Assembly: GCA_021775755.1 (NCBI GenBank)
Contig: JAJFHE010000015.1
Coordinates: 107,617 to 171,616 of the forward strand
DNA from: Hyphomicrobiales bacterium
GTDB lineage: Bacteria; Pseudomonadota; Alphaproteobacteria; Rhizobiales; JAJFHB01
DNA: 64,000 bases
Direction: 5' to 3'
This document shows, piece after piece, positions 8,504-19,175 of this stretch (the stretch's first letter is position 1; every line of letters starts with the position of its first letter). Made by a program: the position numbers and the translations under genes. The notes beneath the pieces were generated by a model. The model did no database searches and was not told the origin of the DNA. It worked only from the letters and a program-made list of their open reading frames with translations.

Positions 8504-8763
8504 TTTTTGCCCGCGACAAGTCTGCAGTTTTCAAGCAGATCAGTATTTGCTATAAGCGGCTTGTCTGTGACGAGCGTCACGGCATCCGTTCCAATCGCTT
8601 GCCGCAGGAAGCCAGATCCGCATCAGCCGGAGCCGCCTGCGGTCGAGACCATCCGTAACATTGCAGCCATTGTGTGGGACAAGGCCCTGTCCAGTTACAC
8701 GTCAAACGGCGCATCCCCGATCAGATGGCTTTGCTGACCGTCTGATATTCGAACAGGACAAGC
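8504..8763 (+). promoter_or_regulatory. Leader/promoter region of rho
   Basis: The 260 bp between hemJ and rho contain a perfect 14-base palindrome, GTGACGAGCGTCAC, at 8567-8580, and an inverted repeat (GCCGCAGG 8601-8608 / CCTGCGG 8636-8642). No open frame here looks coding. E. coli rho is autoregulated through its leader, so a structured leader is plausible, but no specific mechanism is visible. Confidence 0.4.
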
Positions 8764-10047
8764 ATGACCGATATTGCAGAACTCAAAGAAATCAAACTCC
8801 AGGACCTTAAACGCAAGTCTGCTCAGGAGCTGTTGACCCTTGCCGAAGAGCTCGACGTGGAAAATGCCAGCACCATGCGAAAGCAGGAGCTGATGTTTGC
8901 TATCCTCAAGAGCTACGCGCACCAGGATATCGACATCATCGGCGGTGGCGTGGTCGAGGTTTTGCAGGACGGTTTCGGTTTCCTTCGCTCACCGGATGCG
9001 AACTACCTGCCCGGACCCGACGATATTTATGTGAGCCCGTCGCAGATCCGCCGTTTCAGCCTTCGCACCGGCGATACGGTTGAAGGCGAGATCCGCAGCC
9101 CGAAAGAGGGCGAGCGTTATTTCGCGCTTCTCAAGGTCAACACGATCAACTTCGAAGACCCTGATGCGGCTCGGCACAAGGTTCATTTCGACAATCTGAC
9201 GCCGCTCTATCCAGATGAGCGTTTGGAAATGGAAACCGACGATCCAACGCTCAAGGACAAAAGCGCCCGCGTTATCGACATTGTCGCACCGCTCGGCAAA
9301 GGCCAGCGTGCTCTGATCGTGGCGCCGCCACGTACCGGTAAGACTGTGTTGCTGCAGAATATTGCCCACTCGATCACCTCAAACCATCCCGAGTGCTATC
9401 TCATTGTGCTGCTCATCGATGAGCGGCCGGAGGAAGTGACGGACATGCAGCGTTCGGTCAAAGGTGAAGTGGTGAGTTCGACCTTCGATGAACCGGCCGC
9501 GCGCCACGTTCAGGTGGCGGAAATGGTCAGTGAGAAGGCCAAGCGTCTGGTGGAGCACGGACGCGATGTTGTGATCCTGCTCGATTCGATCACCCGCCTT
9601 GGACGTGCCTACAATACGGTGGTGCCGTCATCGGGCAAGGTTCTGACCGGCGGTGTTGATGCCAACGCCCTGCAAAGACCCAAGCGTTTCTTCGGTGCGG
9701 CACGCAACATCGAGGAAGGCGGTTCCCTGACGATTGTCGCCACAGCGCTGGTCGATACGGGCAGCCGGATGGACGAAGTGATCTTTGAAGAGTTCAAGGG
9801 CACCGGTAACTCGGAATTAATTCTCGACCGTAAGGTCTCCGACAAACGCGTGTTTCCGTCCATGGACATCACCCGGTCGGGCACGCGCAAGGAAGAACTC
9901 CTCGTACCGCCTGCGATCCTCAAGAAAATGTACGTGCTGCGCCGAATCCTCAACCCGATGGGTACCGTGGATGCAATCGAGTTCCTGCTCGACAAGCTGA
10001 AACAGACAAAGAGCAACAGCGAATTCTTCGATTCGATGAATACGTAG
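8764..10047 (+). CDS. rho: Transcription termination factor Rho
   Basis: Rho is a hexameric RNA-dependent ATPase that ends transcription. The 427-residue protein contains the N-terminal helical domain beginning with [16 protein letters not shown] and the RNP1-like RNA-binding QDGFGFLRS of the cold-shock domain. The Walker A motif is [13 protein letters not shown] and the Walker B region is [18 protein letters not shown]. The Q- and R-loop regions lie in [23 protein letters not shown], split over the primary and secondary RNA sites. A compact N-terminal domain without a long insertion is usual in this class. It converges with the yyaL-like gene 84 bp downstream. Confidence 0.97.
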   Translation: MTDIAELKEIKLQDLKRKSAQELLTLAEELDVENASTMRKQELMFAILKSYAHQDIDIIGGGVVEVLQDGFGFLRSPDANYLPGPDDIYVSPSQIRRFSLRTGDTVEGEIRSPKEGERYFALLKVNTINFEDPDAARHKVHFDNLTPLYPDERLEMETDDPTLKDKSARVIDIVAPLGKGQRALIVAPPRTGKTVLLQNIAHSITSNHPECYLIVLLIDERPEEVTDMQRSVKGEVVSSTFDEPAARHVQVAEMVSEKAKRLVEHGRDVVILLDSITRLGRAYNTVVPSSGKVLTGGVDANALQRPKRFFGAARNIEEGGSLTIVATALVDTGSRMDEVIFEEFKGTGNSELILDRKVSDKRVFPSMDITRSGTRKEELLVPPAILKKMYVLRRILNPMGTVDAIEFLLDKLKQTKSNSEFFDSMNT

Positions 10048-10131
10048 GATCAGTTGTCAACGGCATCTTTTCTCCGGCATATCAGCTCTTATATTTGTTA
10101 GGTAGAAACAAGTATATCTGTACTACTATTC

Positions 10132-12147
10132 TTATGTGATAAGTCTGGTGAACTCTTCAGCGCTGGTAACGGGAAGAGAACAGCTCGTACCGCGGCAGAA
10201 ATAAAGCGTGGCGCGGTCGTCTTTCAGGCCCTTTCCGGCGGCCGGATGATCCGTAGGCAGATCGTCTTCCGGCTTCAGTTCGACGAGTATCCGGTTGATC
10301 AGCGGGGACTGCCACACGGCATTGCGCAAATCACAGGTGTCAGTATTCGCCGGGTTACCGATCAGCACGCACTGGTCGGGACGCATCAGAAAATCAAGGC
10401 CGTTGAAGAATGTGGCATGCGGAAAAACGTTGGCTAGCACCTCGCCTTTAAACGCGGAGATTAGGGCATCAACCTGCGTGCGCCAACTCGCATCGCCGGT
10501 GAAAACATGCAGGCGGACAAGGTTGGCAATCATGGTGCCGTTGGCATTGGGCACTGCATCATCGCCGGCACTGCGCGAGCGGGTGATGAGTTTCTCGCCA
10601 TGCGATGACGTGAAAAAATATCCACCGCGCTCGCGGTCGAGATAGCCCTCATTCATTTCGCCGGTCCAGGCGACCGCGCGATCGAGATAGCGGGCCTCAC
10701 GGGTTGCCTCGTAAAGGGCGAGTGTGGCGGCAATCATGTTTGCATAGCCATCGGCGGTTGCATGATGGCGGGCCTTGCCGAGACGAAGGGAATGCATCAG
10801 CTGATCGGCATCGTGGAGCTGTGCACAAATCACATCGAACGCGGTTTGAGCGGCTGCGAGCCAGGCGGGCTGCTCGAACACGCAAGCAGCATTTGCGAGC
10901 GCGGAGATCATCAACCCGTTCCAGTCGGTCAGTACCTTGTCGTCGAGACCTGGATGAATGCGTTCGGCGCGATGGCGGAAGAGGACCTCTCGGGCCTCGG
11001 CAAGCTTGCGCTCTTCCGCCTCAGACAAATGTGTCAGGCTGTCGAGGCGGTTTGGAATGTTGGTGCCTTCCCAGTTGCCGCCGTCGACGATGCCGTAAAT
11101 GTGCGAGAAGAGGTCCGCCGTGCCGCCATCGAGCAGAGCATCGATTTCGCTTTTCTGCCAAACGTAGAACTTTCCCTCTTCGCCTTCGGAGTCGGCGTCG
11201 AGACTGGCTGAGAACGCGCCTGACTCTGCGATCATTTCCCGCAATACCCATTCCGCGGTTTCGGCGGTTCGCTCGGCCAGCAAGGGATCGTGTGTGTGCT
11301 TCCAGACCTCTGTCATCAGCGAAATGAGCTGGGCATTGTCGTAGAGCATCTTTTCAAAATGCGGCGCAAGCCATAGAGCGTCGACGGAGTAACGGGCAAA
11401 GCCGCCGCCCAGATGATCATAGATACCGCCCTGGGCAATGTGGGTGAGCGTCTTTGTAACGGCATTGGTGAAGCGCTCGTCGCCGCGGCGTTGCGCCGCC
11501 CGCCAGAGAAGCTCAAAGAGGGCCGTCTGCGGAAATTTCGGGGCGCCCTGCAGGCCGCCATGCTCCATGTCGATAAGCTGCAGAATGCGCTCCGCGATAC
11601 CGTCCAGGAGTTCGGCCGACAATTCGCCTGTTTCATCGAACTGCCGCACGGAGTTCAATGCCTGGCGCAGGGCTTCGGAGTTATGCACTACCTTGTCGTG
11701 TTCATCGCGAAAGATCCTGGCAATCTCGCGCAGCACCGTCGAGAAACCCGGGCGGCCGTATTGAGCGGTCTTGGGAAAATATGTGCCGCCCCAGAACGGT
11801 GCGCCTTGCGGTGTCAGAAACATGGTGAGCGGCCAGCCGCCCTGCTCTCCCGTTTCATGCAGGGCGGTCATGTAGATACGATCGATGTCGGGGCGTTCCT
11901 CACGGTCGACCTTGATGTTGACGAAGAGTTCGTTCATCAGCTGCGCGGTATCGTCGTCCTCGAAACTTTCGTGCGCCATGACATGGCACCAGTGACAGGC
12001 GGCATACCCAACAGACAGGAGAACCGGTTTGTTGTACTTCTCCGCATAGTCGAAGGCGTCAGGTCCCCACGGCCACCAATGCACGGGGTTGTCCTGATGC
12101 TGAAGGAGGTAGGGGCTGGTCTCGAGATCGAGGAGGTTCTTCGTCAT
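10132..12147 (-). CDS. Thioredoxin-domain protein of the YyaL/spermatogenesis-associated 20 family (DUF255)
   Basis: The 671-residue protein has an N-terminal thioredoxin-like domain with the motif [15 protein letters not shown] (about residues 47-61) instead of a classical CGPC. An alpha/alpha-barrel domain resembling N-acyl-glucosamine epimerases and cellobiose epimerases covers about residues 170-600. Family signatures such as [17 protein letters not shown] at the N-terminus and [14 protein letters not shown] in the middle are present. The cellular function is not established. It is monocistronic, divergent from mnmE and convergent with rho. Confidence 0.9.
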   Translation of the reverse strand: MTKNLLDLETSPYLLQHQDNPVHWWPWGPDAFDYAEKYNKPVLLSVGYAACHWCHVMAHESFEDDDTAQLMNELFVNIKVDREERPDIDRIYMTALHETGEQGGWPLTMFLTPQGAPFWGGTYFPKTAQYGRPGFSTVLREIARIFRDEHDKVVHNSEALRQALNSVRQFDETGELSAELLDGIAERILQLIDMEHGGLQGAPKFPQTALFELLWRAAQRRGDERFTNAVTKTLTHIAQGGIYDHLGGGFARYSVDALWLAPHFEKMLYDNAQLISLMTEVWKHTHDPLLAERTAETAEWVLREMIAESGAFSASLDADSEGEEGKFYVWQKSEIDALLDGGTADLFSHIYGIVDGGNWEGTNIPNRLDSLTHLSEAEERKLAEAREVLFRHRAERIHPGLDDKVLTDWNGLMISALANAACVFEQPAWLAAAQTAFDVICAQLHDADQLMHSLRLGKARHHATADGYANMIAATLALYEATREARYLDRAVAWTGEMNEGYLDRERGGYFFTSSHGEKLITRSRSAGDDAVPNANGTMIANLVRLHVFTGDASWRTQVDALISAFKGEVLANVFPHATFFNGLDFLMRPDQCVLIGNPANTDTCDLRNAVWQSPLINRILVELKPEDDLPTDHPAAGKGLKDDRATLYFCRGTSCSLPVTSAEEFTRLIT

Positions 12148-12258
12148 AATTCGGAATTTCCGGTTGCGGCTGCTGGCGGTGAGATGTATCGCGGATCTGC
12201 GGATGCGTAAATGAAAGCTTCAGCGGCTTGACGGCATACAATCTGATTCACGTCCGAA

Positions 12259-13623
12259 ATGAGTTCGCCAAGTATGGATAGCAAGACACAGGACGGTGAC
12301 ACGATCTTCGCGGCGTCTTCGGGGGCGGGCAAGGCGGGCGTCTGCGTCATCAGGCTGTCGGGTCCGCACAGCTCACGTGTGGTGCGTGCGTTGTGTGGTG
12401 CGGTGCCGAAGCCGCGGCGCGCCTCCTTGCGTACGCTCACGCATCCTGAGAGCTCTGAAGAACTCGATCGGGCCCTGGTGCTATGGCTACCCGGGCCGCA
12501 GAGCTTTACCGGCGAAGACATGGCGGAGCTTCACGTGCATGGCGGTGCGGCGGTGGTGGCCGGGGTTCTTTCATGTCTTGGCGCTCAAAGCGGCCTGCGC
12601 CCGGCGGACGCCGGTGAATTCACGCGCCGGGCCTTTGACGCCGGGCGGCTCGATCTCACCCAGGTCGAAGGTCTTGCCGACCTGATCGAAGCGCAGACGC
12701 AAGCCCAGCGTCGCCAGGCCTTGCGTCAGGTCTCCGGCTCGGTTGGAGAACGCTACGAGGCGTGGCGCAGCGAGCTCATTGGTTGCCTTGCTTATTTCGA
12801 AGCCGACATCGATTTTCCCGAGGAAGACGGTGTGCCGGCATCGGTGCTGGAGGGTATTGCCGAGCGGCTGCGCAAGCTGGTCGGGGAATTCGAATTTGAG
12901 CTGGATGGTGCGCATCGAGGTGAACGGCTGCGGGACGGATTGCGGGTCGTCATTGCCGGTGCGCCGAATGTCGGTAAGTCCTCGCTGCTCAATGCGCTGG
13001 CGCGGCGTGACGCCGCGATCGTTTCGCAACATGCCGGTACAACCCGCGACGTGATCGAAGTGCATCTTGATCTCAAGGGTTATCCGGTGATTCTGTGCGA
13101 TACCGCCGGATTGCGGGCGGCGGGCGACGATGTGGAACGTGAAGGGGTGGCAAGAACCCGCGCGCGCCTAGAGGACGCGGATATCGTTCTATGGGTCCGC
13201 GATGCGAGCCAAGGCGATTGCTGCGATGAAAGTCCCGAACCCCTTTCCGCGTGCAAGCTGCATGTGACGAACAAGGTGGATCTGGTGCCGGAGCCAGGCG
13301 GCATGGAGGTGCCTAGCGATGTTCTTGGCGTTTCGGCGCGGACCGGGGCGGGTCTCGGCACGTTGCAGGAGCGCTTGAGTGATCGGGTCGTGGAACTGTT
13401 TTCCGAGTTGGAATCACCTGCGGTAACTCGGGCGCGTCACCGCACGGCGCTCGAGGCCTGCCGGGCGGCGGTGCTGTCGGCGATCGCAGCGATGGACGAG
13501 GGCTCCGAACTTGCAGCGGAAGACCTTCGTCACGGCGCCCGCCAGCTCGCCCGGGTAACCGGCCGTATTGATGTGGAAGACCTGCTGGATGTTATTTTCA
13601 GCGATTTCTGCATCGGAAAATAG
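12259..13623 (+). CDS. mnmE: tRNA modification GTPase MnmE
   Basis: MnmE with MnmG installs the (carboxymethyl)aminomethyl group on U34 of tRNAs. The N-terminal folate-binding domain begins with DTIFAASSGAGKAGVCVIRLSG. The G domain (about 215-375) shows GAPNVGKSSLLNAL, GTTRDVIEVHLDL, DTAGLR and NKVDL. The protein ends with DFCIGK, carrying the conserved C-terminal Cys of CIGK. It has 454 residues. The ATG at 12259 lacks a clear ribosome site, and an ATG at 12274 is a possible alternative. mnmG follows after 125 bp that include a parS-like site. Confidence 0.95.
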   Translation: MSSPSMDSKTQDGDTIFAASSGAGKAGVCVIRLSGPHSSRVVRALCGAVPKPRRASLRTLTHPESSEELDRALVLWLPGPQSFTGEDMAELHVHGGAAVVAGVLSCLGAQSGLRPADAGEFTRRAFDAGRLDLTQVEGLADLIEAQTQAQRRQALRQVSGSVGERYEAWRSELIGCLAYFEADIDFPEEDGVPASVLEGIAERLRKLVGEFEFELDGAHRGERLRDGLRVVIAGAPNVGKSSLLNALARRDAAIVSQHAGTTRDVIEVHLDLKGYPVILCDTAGLRAAGDDVEREGVARTRARLEDADIVLWVRDASQGDCCDESPEPLSACKLHVTNKVDLVPEPGGMEVPSDVLGVSARTGAGLGTLQERLSDRVVELFSELESPAVTRARHRTALEACRAAVLSAIAAMDEGSELAAEDLRHGARQLARVTGRIDVEDLLDVIFSDFCIGK

Positions 13624-13637
13624 GCATTTAGCGAAAT

Positions 13638-13653
13638 TGTTTCACATGAAACA
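13638..13653. other. parS-like centromere site 1
   Basis: TGTTTCACATGAAACA differs at one position from the ParB-binding consensus TGTTTCACGTGAAACA and remains nearly palindromic. It lies in the mnmE-mnmG gap, about 3.6 kb upstream of parB and 7 kb from the presumed origin, as expected for origin-proximal centromeres. Confidence 0.85.
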
Positions 13654-13748
13654 TTGCGGCCTCATCGCGCTGCCGCGCGACCAGGGGTCTGCACGGCGCT
13701 ACTTTTCTGTCTTTGACGCCAGCGATGCCGTCGCCTAAAAGGCGCGTT

Positions 13749-15638
13749 ATGTCAACGGACCCGAAAATCATGATTGGCCATTCCGCAGATGTCGTAGTCA
13801 TCGGCGGCGGACATGCGGGCTGCGAAGCCGCCGCGGCTGCGGCACGCCACGGTGCGCGAACCATTCTGATGACGCACCGGCGCGACAGAATCGGCGAGAT
13901 GTCCTGCAACCCGGCCATTGGCGGTCTCGGCAAAGGACATCTGGTGCGTGAAATCGATGCGCTTGACGGGTTGATGGCACGCGTCATCGACCGGGCGGGC
14001 ATCCAGTTCCGCATGCTCAACCGCCGCAAGGGGCCGGCGGTGCGGGGCCCGAGAGCCCAGGCGGACAGAAAACTCTACCGTACCGCGATGCAGGAGATGA
14101 TCGGCGCCATCGCCAATCTTGAGGTGATCGAAGGGGCGGCGACCGATCTGATTGTCGATGACGGCCGGGTTTGCGGTGTGATCACCGAGGACGGCCGGGA
14201 GTACCGCGCTGGTGCGGTGGTTCTGACCGCCGGCACATTTCTTCGCGGCATAATTCACATCGGCGACCGGAAGATCCCCGCCGGCCGCGCCGGTGAGGCA
14301 CCCGCGCTTGGCTTGTCGGAGCGTCTTTACGATGCCGGCATGAAACTTGGGCGTCTGAAAACCGGCACGCCACCCCGCCTAGACGGGCGGACGATTGCGT
14401 GGGAGGGGCTCGACGTGCAACCGGGCGACGATCCGCCGGTGCCGTTCTCGTTTCTGACGACACGGATCGAGACGCCGCAGATACCCTGCCATATCACCCA
14501 CACGACGACTGAGACCCACGCGATCATCAATCAGAACCTTGCCCGCTCGGCGATGTATTCCGGGCAAATCGAGGGGGTGGGGCCACGCTATTGCCCGTCC
14601 ATCGAGGACAAGGTCGTGCGGTTTGCCGAACGTCAGAGTCACCAGATCTTTCTGGAGCCGGAAGGCCTCGATGACGACACGGTCTATCCGAACGGCATAT
14701 CATCGTCGCTGCCGGAAAGCGTGCAGAACGCGTTTGTGTGCACCATCCCGGGCCTGGAATCAGCGCGCATCATCCAACCCGGTTACGCCATTGAGTACGA
14801 CTATGTCGACCCGCGCGAGCTTTACCCGAGCCTGGAGACAAAGCGCTTCGGAGGACTGTTTCTTGCCGGCCAGATCAACGGTACGACCGGGTACGAGGAA
14901 GCCGCGGCGCAGGGCCTGATCGCCGGGCTCAACGCAAGCGTGAAAGTATCGGGCGGCGATCCACTGGTGTTCGACCGGGCAACGGCTTATGTGGGCGTCA
15001 TGGTCGATGATCTTGTGACCCGGGGTGTCCTGGAGCCCTACCGCATGTTTACCTCGCGCGCCGAGTACAGATTGAGCCTGCGGGCCGATAACGCCGATCA
15101 GCGGCTGACCGGCATCGGTGTGGCGGCGGGTGTCGTGGGACGGGAACGCTCCGCTGCCTTTGCCGCGAAAACCACCGCACTCGAACACGGTCGGGCCCTG
15201 GCGCGAACGTTGAACGTTACTCCGAACGAAGCGGTCCGGCACGGGCTTTCGGTCAACCAGAACGGCGTGCGCCGGAATGTTGTTGAGCTTTTGGCCTACC
15301 CGGAAATCGGGATCGAAGAGGCATTGCGGGTGTGGCCGGAGCTTTCATCGCTGCCGGGCTTCGTCCTTGAACAGATCGAGATCGACGCAATGTATTCTGG
15401 ATATCTCGACCGTCAGGAGGCCGACATCCAGGCCTTCCGCCGCGACGAGGGTCTGAAGCTCCCGGCGGCGCTCGATTATCACGAGATCCCGGGACTTTCA
15501 AACGAGGTGCGCCAAAAGCTCGCGGCTGCCCGGCCGGTCACTCTCGGTCAGGCGGCGCGGCTTGACGGTATGACGCCGGCAGCACTCACCTTGTTGCTGG
15601 TGCACGTGAAAAAGGGCGGTGTGCGCAAAAGTGCATGA
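13749..15638 (+). CDS. mnmG: tRNA uridine-5-carboxymethylaminomethyl modification enzyme MnmG (GidA)
   Basis: MnmG is the FAD-dependent partner of MnmE. It shows the dinucleotide motif [20 protein letters not shown] near the N-terminus, [20 protein letters not shown], the PRLDGRTI segment, and [34 protein letters not shown] precedes the helical C-terminal domain. I chose the ATG at 13749 because AAAAGG ends 6 bases upstream and the protein is then 629 residues, normal for the family. The frame is open to a TTG at 13713. The stop overlaps the rsmG start in an ATGA. Confidence 0.96.
   Translation: MSTDPKIMIGHSADVVVIGGGHAGCEAAAAAARHGARTILMTHRRDRIGEMSCNPAIGGLGKGHLVREIDALDGLMARVIDRAGIQFRMLNRRKGPAVRGPRAQADRKLYRTAMQEMIGAIANLEVIEGAATDLIVDDGRVCGVITEDGREYRAGAVVLTAGTFLRGIIHIGDRKIPAGRAGEAPALGLSERLYDAGMKLGRLKTGTPPRLDGRTIAWEGLDVQPGDDPPVPFSFLTTRIETPQIPCHITHTTTETHAIINQNLARSAMYSGQIEGVGPRYCPSIEDKVVRFAERQSHQIFLEPEGLDDDTVYPNGISSSLPESVQNAFVCTIPGLESARIIQPGYAIEYDYVDPRELYPSLETKRFGGLFLAGQINGTTGYEEAAAQGLIAGLNASVKVSGGDPLVFDRATAYVGVMVDDLVTRGVLEPYRMFTSRAEYRLSLRADNADQRLTGIGVAAGVVGRERSAAFAAKTTALEHGRALARTLNVTPNEAVRHGLSVNQNGVRRNVVELLAYPEIGIEEALRVWPELSSLPGFVLEQIEIDAMYSGYLDRQEADIQAFRRDEGLKLPAALDYHEIPGLSNEVRQKLAAARPVTLGQAARLDGMTPAALTLLLVHVKKGGVRKSA
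15598..15613. other. Degenerate parS-like sequence
   Basis: TGGTGCACGTGAAAAA keeps the central CACGTGAA but has three mismatches to the 16-bp consensus. It lies at the 3' end of mnmG, less than 100 bp from a better site, so it may be a weak accessory site or coincidence. Confidence 0.25.
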
Positions 15639-16300
15639 AGGCCGATCTGTCCGACATCCAGTCTGCTGACGATCTCGTTGCACGGGGCATTGTTTCACGT
15701 GAATCATCGAACGCGCTTGAAGCCTACGTGGATCATTTGCTGCATTGGCAGAAACGCATCAATCTTATAGGACCCGCGACCGCGGCGAGGGTATGGTCCC
15801 GCCATATTGCCGATTCGCTTCAACTGCTCGATCACATTCCCTCTGGCGCCACCACACTCGCCGATCTGGGATCGGGCGCGGGGCTGCCCGGGCTGGTGAT
15901 TGCGATCGCCCTTAAAGAACGCCCGGGTTTTACCGTACAGCTCATCGAATCAAACGCTAAGAAGGCGGCTTTCCTTCGCAGCGCGATCCGGGAAACGGGC
16001 GCCCGTGCCGAAGTTGTGACGGTGAGAATCGAATCACTCGAATCGGTTGCGTTACAAACTGCCTGCGATGTCGTTACCGCCCGCGCGCTCGCGCCCTTGC
16101 ATCAACTGCTCGATTATACCCAGGTTTTTCTTCAAAACGGCGCCGTCGCGCTCTTTCTCAAGGGACAAGATGTTGACAGTGAATTGACCGAAACCTCCAA
16201 ATATTGGACAATTGCCTATGATCGTTATCCCAGCCGCACAGATGAATCCGGCTGCATCCTGAAAGTGAAAGAGGCCACCCGTGACGCACGAGCCCCGTGA
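15635..16300 (+). CDS. rsmG: 16S rRNA (guanine-527-N7)-methyltransferase RsmG (GidB)
   Basis: RsmG methylates G527 of 16S rRNA with S-adenosylmethionine. Its 221 residues include the family N-terminal [20 protein letters not shown], the SAM motif [16 protein letters not shown], and [16 protein letters not shown]. The start overlaps the mnmG stop by four bases, and the 3' end overlaps parA by 20 bases, so mnmG-rsmG-parA-parB reads as one operon. A parS-like site is embedded in its 5' coding region. Confidence 0.94.
   Translation: MKADLSDIQSADDLVARGIVSRESSNALEAYVDHLLHWQKRINLIGPATAARVWSRHIADSLQLLDHIPSGATTLADLGSGAGLPGLVIAIALKERPGFTVQLIESNAKKAAFLRSAIRETGARAEVVTVRIESLESVALQTACDVVTARALAPLHQLLDYTQVFLQNGAVALFLKGQDVDSELTETSKYWTIAYDRYPSRTDESGCILKVKEATRDARAP
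15691..15706. other. parS-like centromere site 2
   Basis: TGTTTCACGTGAATCA differs from the ParB consensus at one position and keeps the intact CACGTG core. It lies inside the rsmG coding sequence, about 1.5 kb upstream of parB. Intragenic parS sites in this operon are common. Confidence 0.82.
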
Positions 16301-17147
16301 CGCAGCGCCATCGGCACCACCAACTAAGCCACGCGTCCTGACGCTTGCCAATCAGAAAGGCGGCGTCGGTAAGACCACCACCGCAATTAATCTCGGAACG
16401 GCGCTGGCCGCGGTTGGTGAGCAGGTTCTCATCATCGACATGGACCCGCAAGGCAACGCCAGTACCGGTCTGGGCATCGAGCGCGACAACCGCTCCGTAT
16501 CTACCTATGACGTGCTCATGGGCGAGGCGGGGATTTCGGAAGCAGCCGTCAATTCAAGCATTCCCAGGCTGGACTGCGTGCCCTCGACCATGGACCTCCT
16601 CGGCGCCGAGCTTGAACTTGCGGAGGTTAGCCGACGTACCCACCGGCTGCACGACGCGATTGAAGCGTATTGCGATGCTATGGCAGAGGGTGACGGCGAA
16701 GGCCCTAACGGGGGTCCGGCCTACAGCTATGTGCTGCTCGACTGCCCACCCTCTCTCAATCTGCTGACGATCAATGCGATGGCGGCCGCCGATTCCATCC
16801 TCGTACCTCTACAATGCGAGTTCTTCGCGCTCGAAGGCCTCAGCCAACTGCTCAAGACAGTTGAACGGGTGAAGGCCAATCTCAATCCACGGCTTAGCAT
16901 TCATGGCATCATTCTGACGATGTTCGATCGCCGCAATTCGCTTTCCGGTCAGGTCGCCGACGATGTGCGGGCATTCCTTGGAGACAAGGTCTACGACACG
17001 GTGATCCCTCGCAACGTGCGCGTCTCGGAAGCTCCTTCGCATGGCAAGCCGGTGCTGCTTTACGACAACAAGTGCTCAGGCAGCATGGCCTACATAAATC
17101 TGGCTTCAGAAATCATCAAGCGCGAGCGCAAGCTTCGCGCGGCTTAG
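16281..17147 (+). CDS. parA: Chromosome-partitioning ATPase ParA
   Basis: ParA is the nucleoid-binding Walker ATPase that moves ParB-parS complexes during chromosome segregation. The deviant Walker A motif is NQKGGVGKTTTAINLG (about residues 24-39). Walker A' is IIDMDPQGNAS, and the Walker B region is YVLLDCPPSLNLL. The length of 288 residues fits chromosomal ParA/Soj. It starts at GTG 16281 with GAGG 6 bases upstream, inside the rsmG 3' end. parB follows within 70 bp. Confidence 0.96.
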   Translation: MTHEPRDAAPSAPPTKPRVLTLANQKGGVGKTTTAINLGTALAAVGEQVLIIDMDPQGNASTGLGIERDNRSVSTYDVLMGEAGISEAAVNSSIPRLDCVPSTMDLLGAELELAEVSRRTHRLHDAIEAYCDAMAEGDGEGPNGGPAYSYVLLDCPPSLNLLTINAMAAADSILVPLQCEFFALEGLSQLLKTVERVKANLNPRLSIHGIILTMFDRRNSLSGQVADDVRAFLGDKVYDTVIPRNVRVSEAPSHGKPVLLYDNKCSGSMAYINLASEIIKRERKLRAA

Positions 17148-17213
17148 TTGGCTAGACGGGGTGAATTGAATCGCCTCCGGAACAGAAAGACACAAACTGC
17201 GGTGACAGCGACC

Positions 17214-18101
17214 ATGGCACAGGAACAGACAAAGCGACGGCTCGGGCGAGGGCTTGCGGCTCTCATCGGTGACGATACATCCGAAGAGGGGGTCATTGAG
17301 GACGCGCGCTCGCTGCGTCATATGCCGATCGAATTCGTCGTCCGCAATCCGCGTAACCCACGGCGGCACTTTGCCGATGAGGATCTCGCCGATCTCGCTG
17401 CATCCGTAAAAGAAAAAGGTCTGCTTCAACCGATCGTGGTGCGACCGCTCTCAGGCGAAGACAACCGCTATGAAATCGTCGCGGGGGAGCGTCGGTGGCG
17501 TGCCGCGCAGATAGCCGGCATCCACGACATTCCCGTTATCGTCAGAGAATTCGACGATGGCGAAGCACTTGAAATTGCGCTGATTGAGAATATCCAGCGC
17601 ACCGACCTCAATCCGATAGAAGAGGCGGACGGTTACCAGCAACTCATCGATCATTTTAAATATACACAGCAGCAGCTGGCGCATTCCATTGGCAAAAGCC
17701 GCAGTCATATCGCCAACACACTGAGACTGCTGAACCTGCCGGCAATCGTGCGCGACTATTTGGCCGACGGATCATTGACGGCCGGGCATGCCCGTGCCCT
17801 GGTCGCCACTCAATCGCCAGAAGCGCTTGCGCAAAAGATCGTCAAGCTTGGTTTGAGCGTGCGCGATGCCGAGAAGCTTGCGCGCGAAGCGGAAACCGAT
17901 TCGGCCCCGAAATCGTCAAAGCACATTGCCGTGAAAGACAAGGACACTGCAGCGCTGGAACAACAGTTGACGGAAGTGCTTGGCTTGGTGGTCGATATTT
18001 CGCACAAGCCGTCGGGTCGCGGCCAGATCACCATCAAGTACAAATCGCTCGAGCAGCTCGATGATGTCTGCCAACGGCTTTACCGCAACGATAATATGTA
18101 A
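17214..18101 (+). CDS. parB: Chromosome-partitioning protein ParB (CTP-dependent parS-binding clamp)
   Basis: ParB binds parS and spreads along DNA as a CTP-gated clamp. The N-terminal KRRLGRGLAALIGD is the segment that stimulates ParA. The CTP-binding motifs include NPRRHF and IVAGERRWRAAQIAG. A helix-turn-helix follows in LAHSIGKSRSHIANTLRLLN, and the C-terminal dimerisation segment ends the protein. The frame extends to a TTG at 17148, but the ATG at 17214, with GGTGA 8 bases upstream, gives the usual N-terminus and 295 residues. Probable targets lie 1.5 and 3.6 kb upstream. Confidence 0.95.
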   Translation: MAQEQTKRRLGRGLAALIGDDTSEEGVIEDARSLRHMPIEFVVRNPRNPRRHFADEDLADLAASVKEKGLLQPIVVRPLSGEDNRYEIVAGERRWRAAQIAGIHDIPVIVREFDDGEALEIALIENIQRTDLNPIEEADGYQQLIDHFKYTQQQLAHSIGKSRSHIANTLRLLNLPAIVRDYLADGSLTAGHARALVATQSPEALAQKIVKLGLSVRDAEKLAREAETDSAPKSSKHIAVKDKDTAALEQQLTEVLGLVVDISHKPSGRGQITIKYKSLEQLDDVCQRLYRNDNM

Positions 18102-18122
18102 GCCAGACGAGCGTCGTTCCGG

Positions 18123-19163
18123 TTACCAGTTTCTCGAGCGCTGCCGGCCTGCCGCTTGGCCAAGGCTTAGAAAATGCCGCGCCACGATGGTTTCCGCCAA
18201 TCCGTCAGAGCGCCTTGTTTCATACTCAGCGGCCGCGGTTGCCTGTGCTGCCCGGTTCAGATCTTCAACACTCCAAAGACGCACCTGCCGGATCATCGAA
18301 TCCTTGCGCGAAAAATGGACCGGCGGCCGCAACGCTGACACGGCTGACTTGGGATCGTCTCCGCTATCGACCTTGAGCTTCAGGCTGCGCAATTTCCCGA
18401 TGTGCGTGTATAACACTGCAATCATTTGTTGTGTCGCCGTGCCGGCACCAATCAGCCGCGCAAATGCCAGGTCGAGCCTGTCGACTTCGCCCTCGAACGT
18501 TCCGTCAACCAGACCGTCGAGATCGAGCGCCGAGGCGTCGCCGCATATGGCATCGACATCCATCGTCTCGATCGTCTCCCGCCCATGACAATAGGTGCAG
18601 AGCTTCTCAAGTTCCGTTCGGGTCAGGCGGCGGTCGGCGCCAAGCAAAGATGTCAGGCGGTGTTTGGCCTCCGGGGCTATGCGATGTCCGAACTCCGAAA
18701 CTGTTTCGTCTATTACCTGACCGAGAGAACGCACGGAATCTGCAAAACACGGCAGCGCACAGGCGATTTTTGAACGTTCAAATGTCTGGCGCAGCTTTGC
18801 GGATGTCTGCAATGGACCCGCTTCGGCAATAACAACGGCATTGTCCACCGGCTCTTCAAGATACCGCCCGACAGCCGCCGCACTGTGGGTTGCCGCTCCG
18901 GTTATCCAGACGACGCGCGGCCCACCCATCATGGGAATGGCTCGGGCTTCGTCTTCAAGCAGACCGGCATGTTCGCCAAGGTCCGTTTCGTCAATTCGCG
19001 CGATCGTAAAGGGATCGTCCAGTGTGCCGGCAATTGTCTTTACGATGTTCCGACTGCGCTCGGACACCGCGCCGCGGTCTGGACCGTATACCAAGATTGC
19101 CCGCATCTTCGGGTCCGGCCTGCGTACGAAGCCATCAACCTGGGATGCCTTGAGGCCGACCAT
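18123..19163 (-). CDS. holA: DNA polymerase III subunit delta
   Basis: HolA is the clamp-loader subunit that opens the sliding clamp. The 346-residue protein has the family layout, a degenerate AAA+ fold without functional Walker residues: VYGPDRGAVSERSRNIV, FTIARIDETDL, PRVVWITGA, and the delta-type middle segment CALPCFADSVRSLGQVI. A helical collar domain (about 210-340) follows. It is last in the leftward leuS-lptE-holA operon, 12 bp after lptE, and converges with parB. Confidence 0.92.
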   Translation of the reverse strand: MVGLKASQVDGFVRRPDPKMRAILVYGPDRGAVSERSRNIVKTIAGTLDDPFTIARIDETDLGEHAGLLEDEARAIPMMGGPRVVWITGAATHSAAAVGRYLEEPVDNAVVIAEAGPLQTSAKLRQTFERSKIACALPCFADSVRSLGQVIDETVSEFGHRIAPEAKHRLTSLLGADRRLTRTELEKLCTYCHGRETIETMDVDAICGDASALDLDGLVDGTFEGEVDRLDLAFARLIGAGTATQQMIAVLYTHIGKLRSLKLKVDSGDDPKSAVSALRPPVHFSRKDSMIRQVRLWSVEDLNRAAQATAAAEYETRRSDGLAETIVARHFLSLGQAAGRQRSRNW

Positions 19164-19175
19164 TTCTGATGAAAC

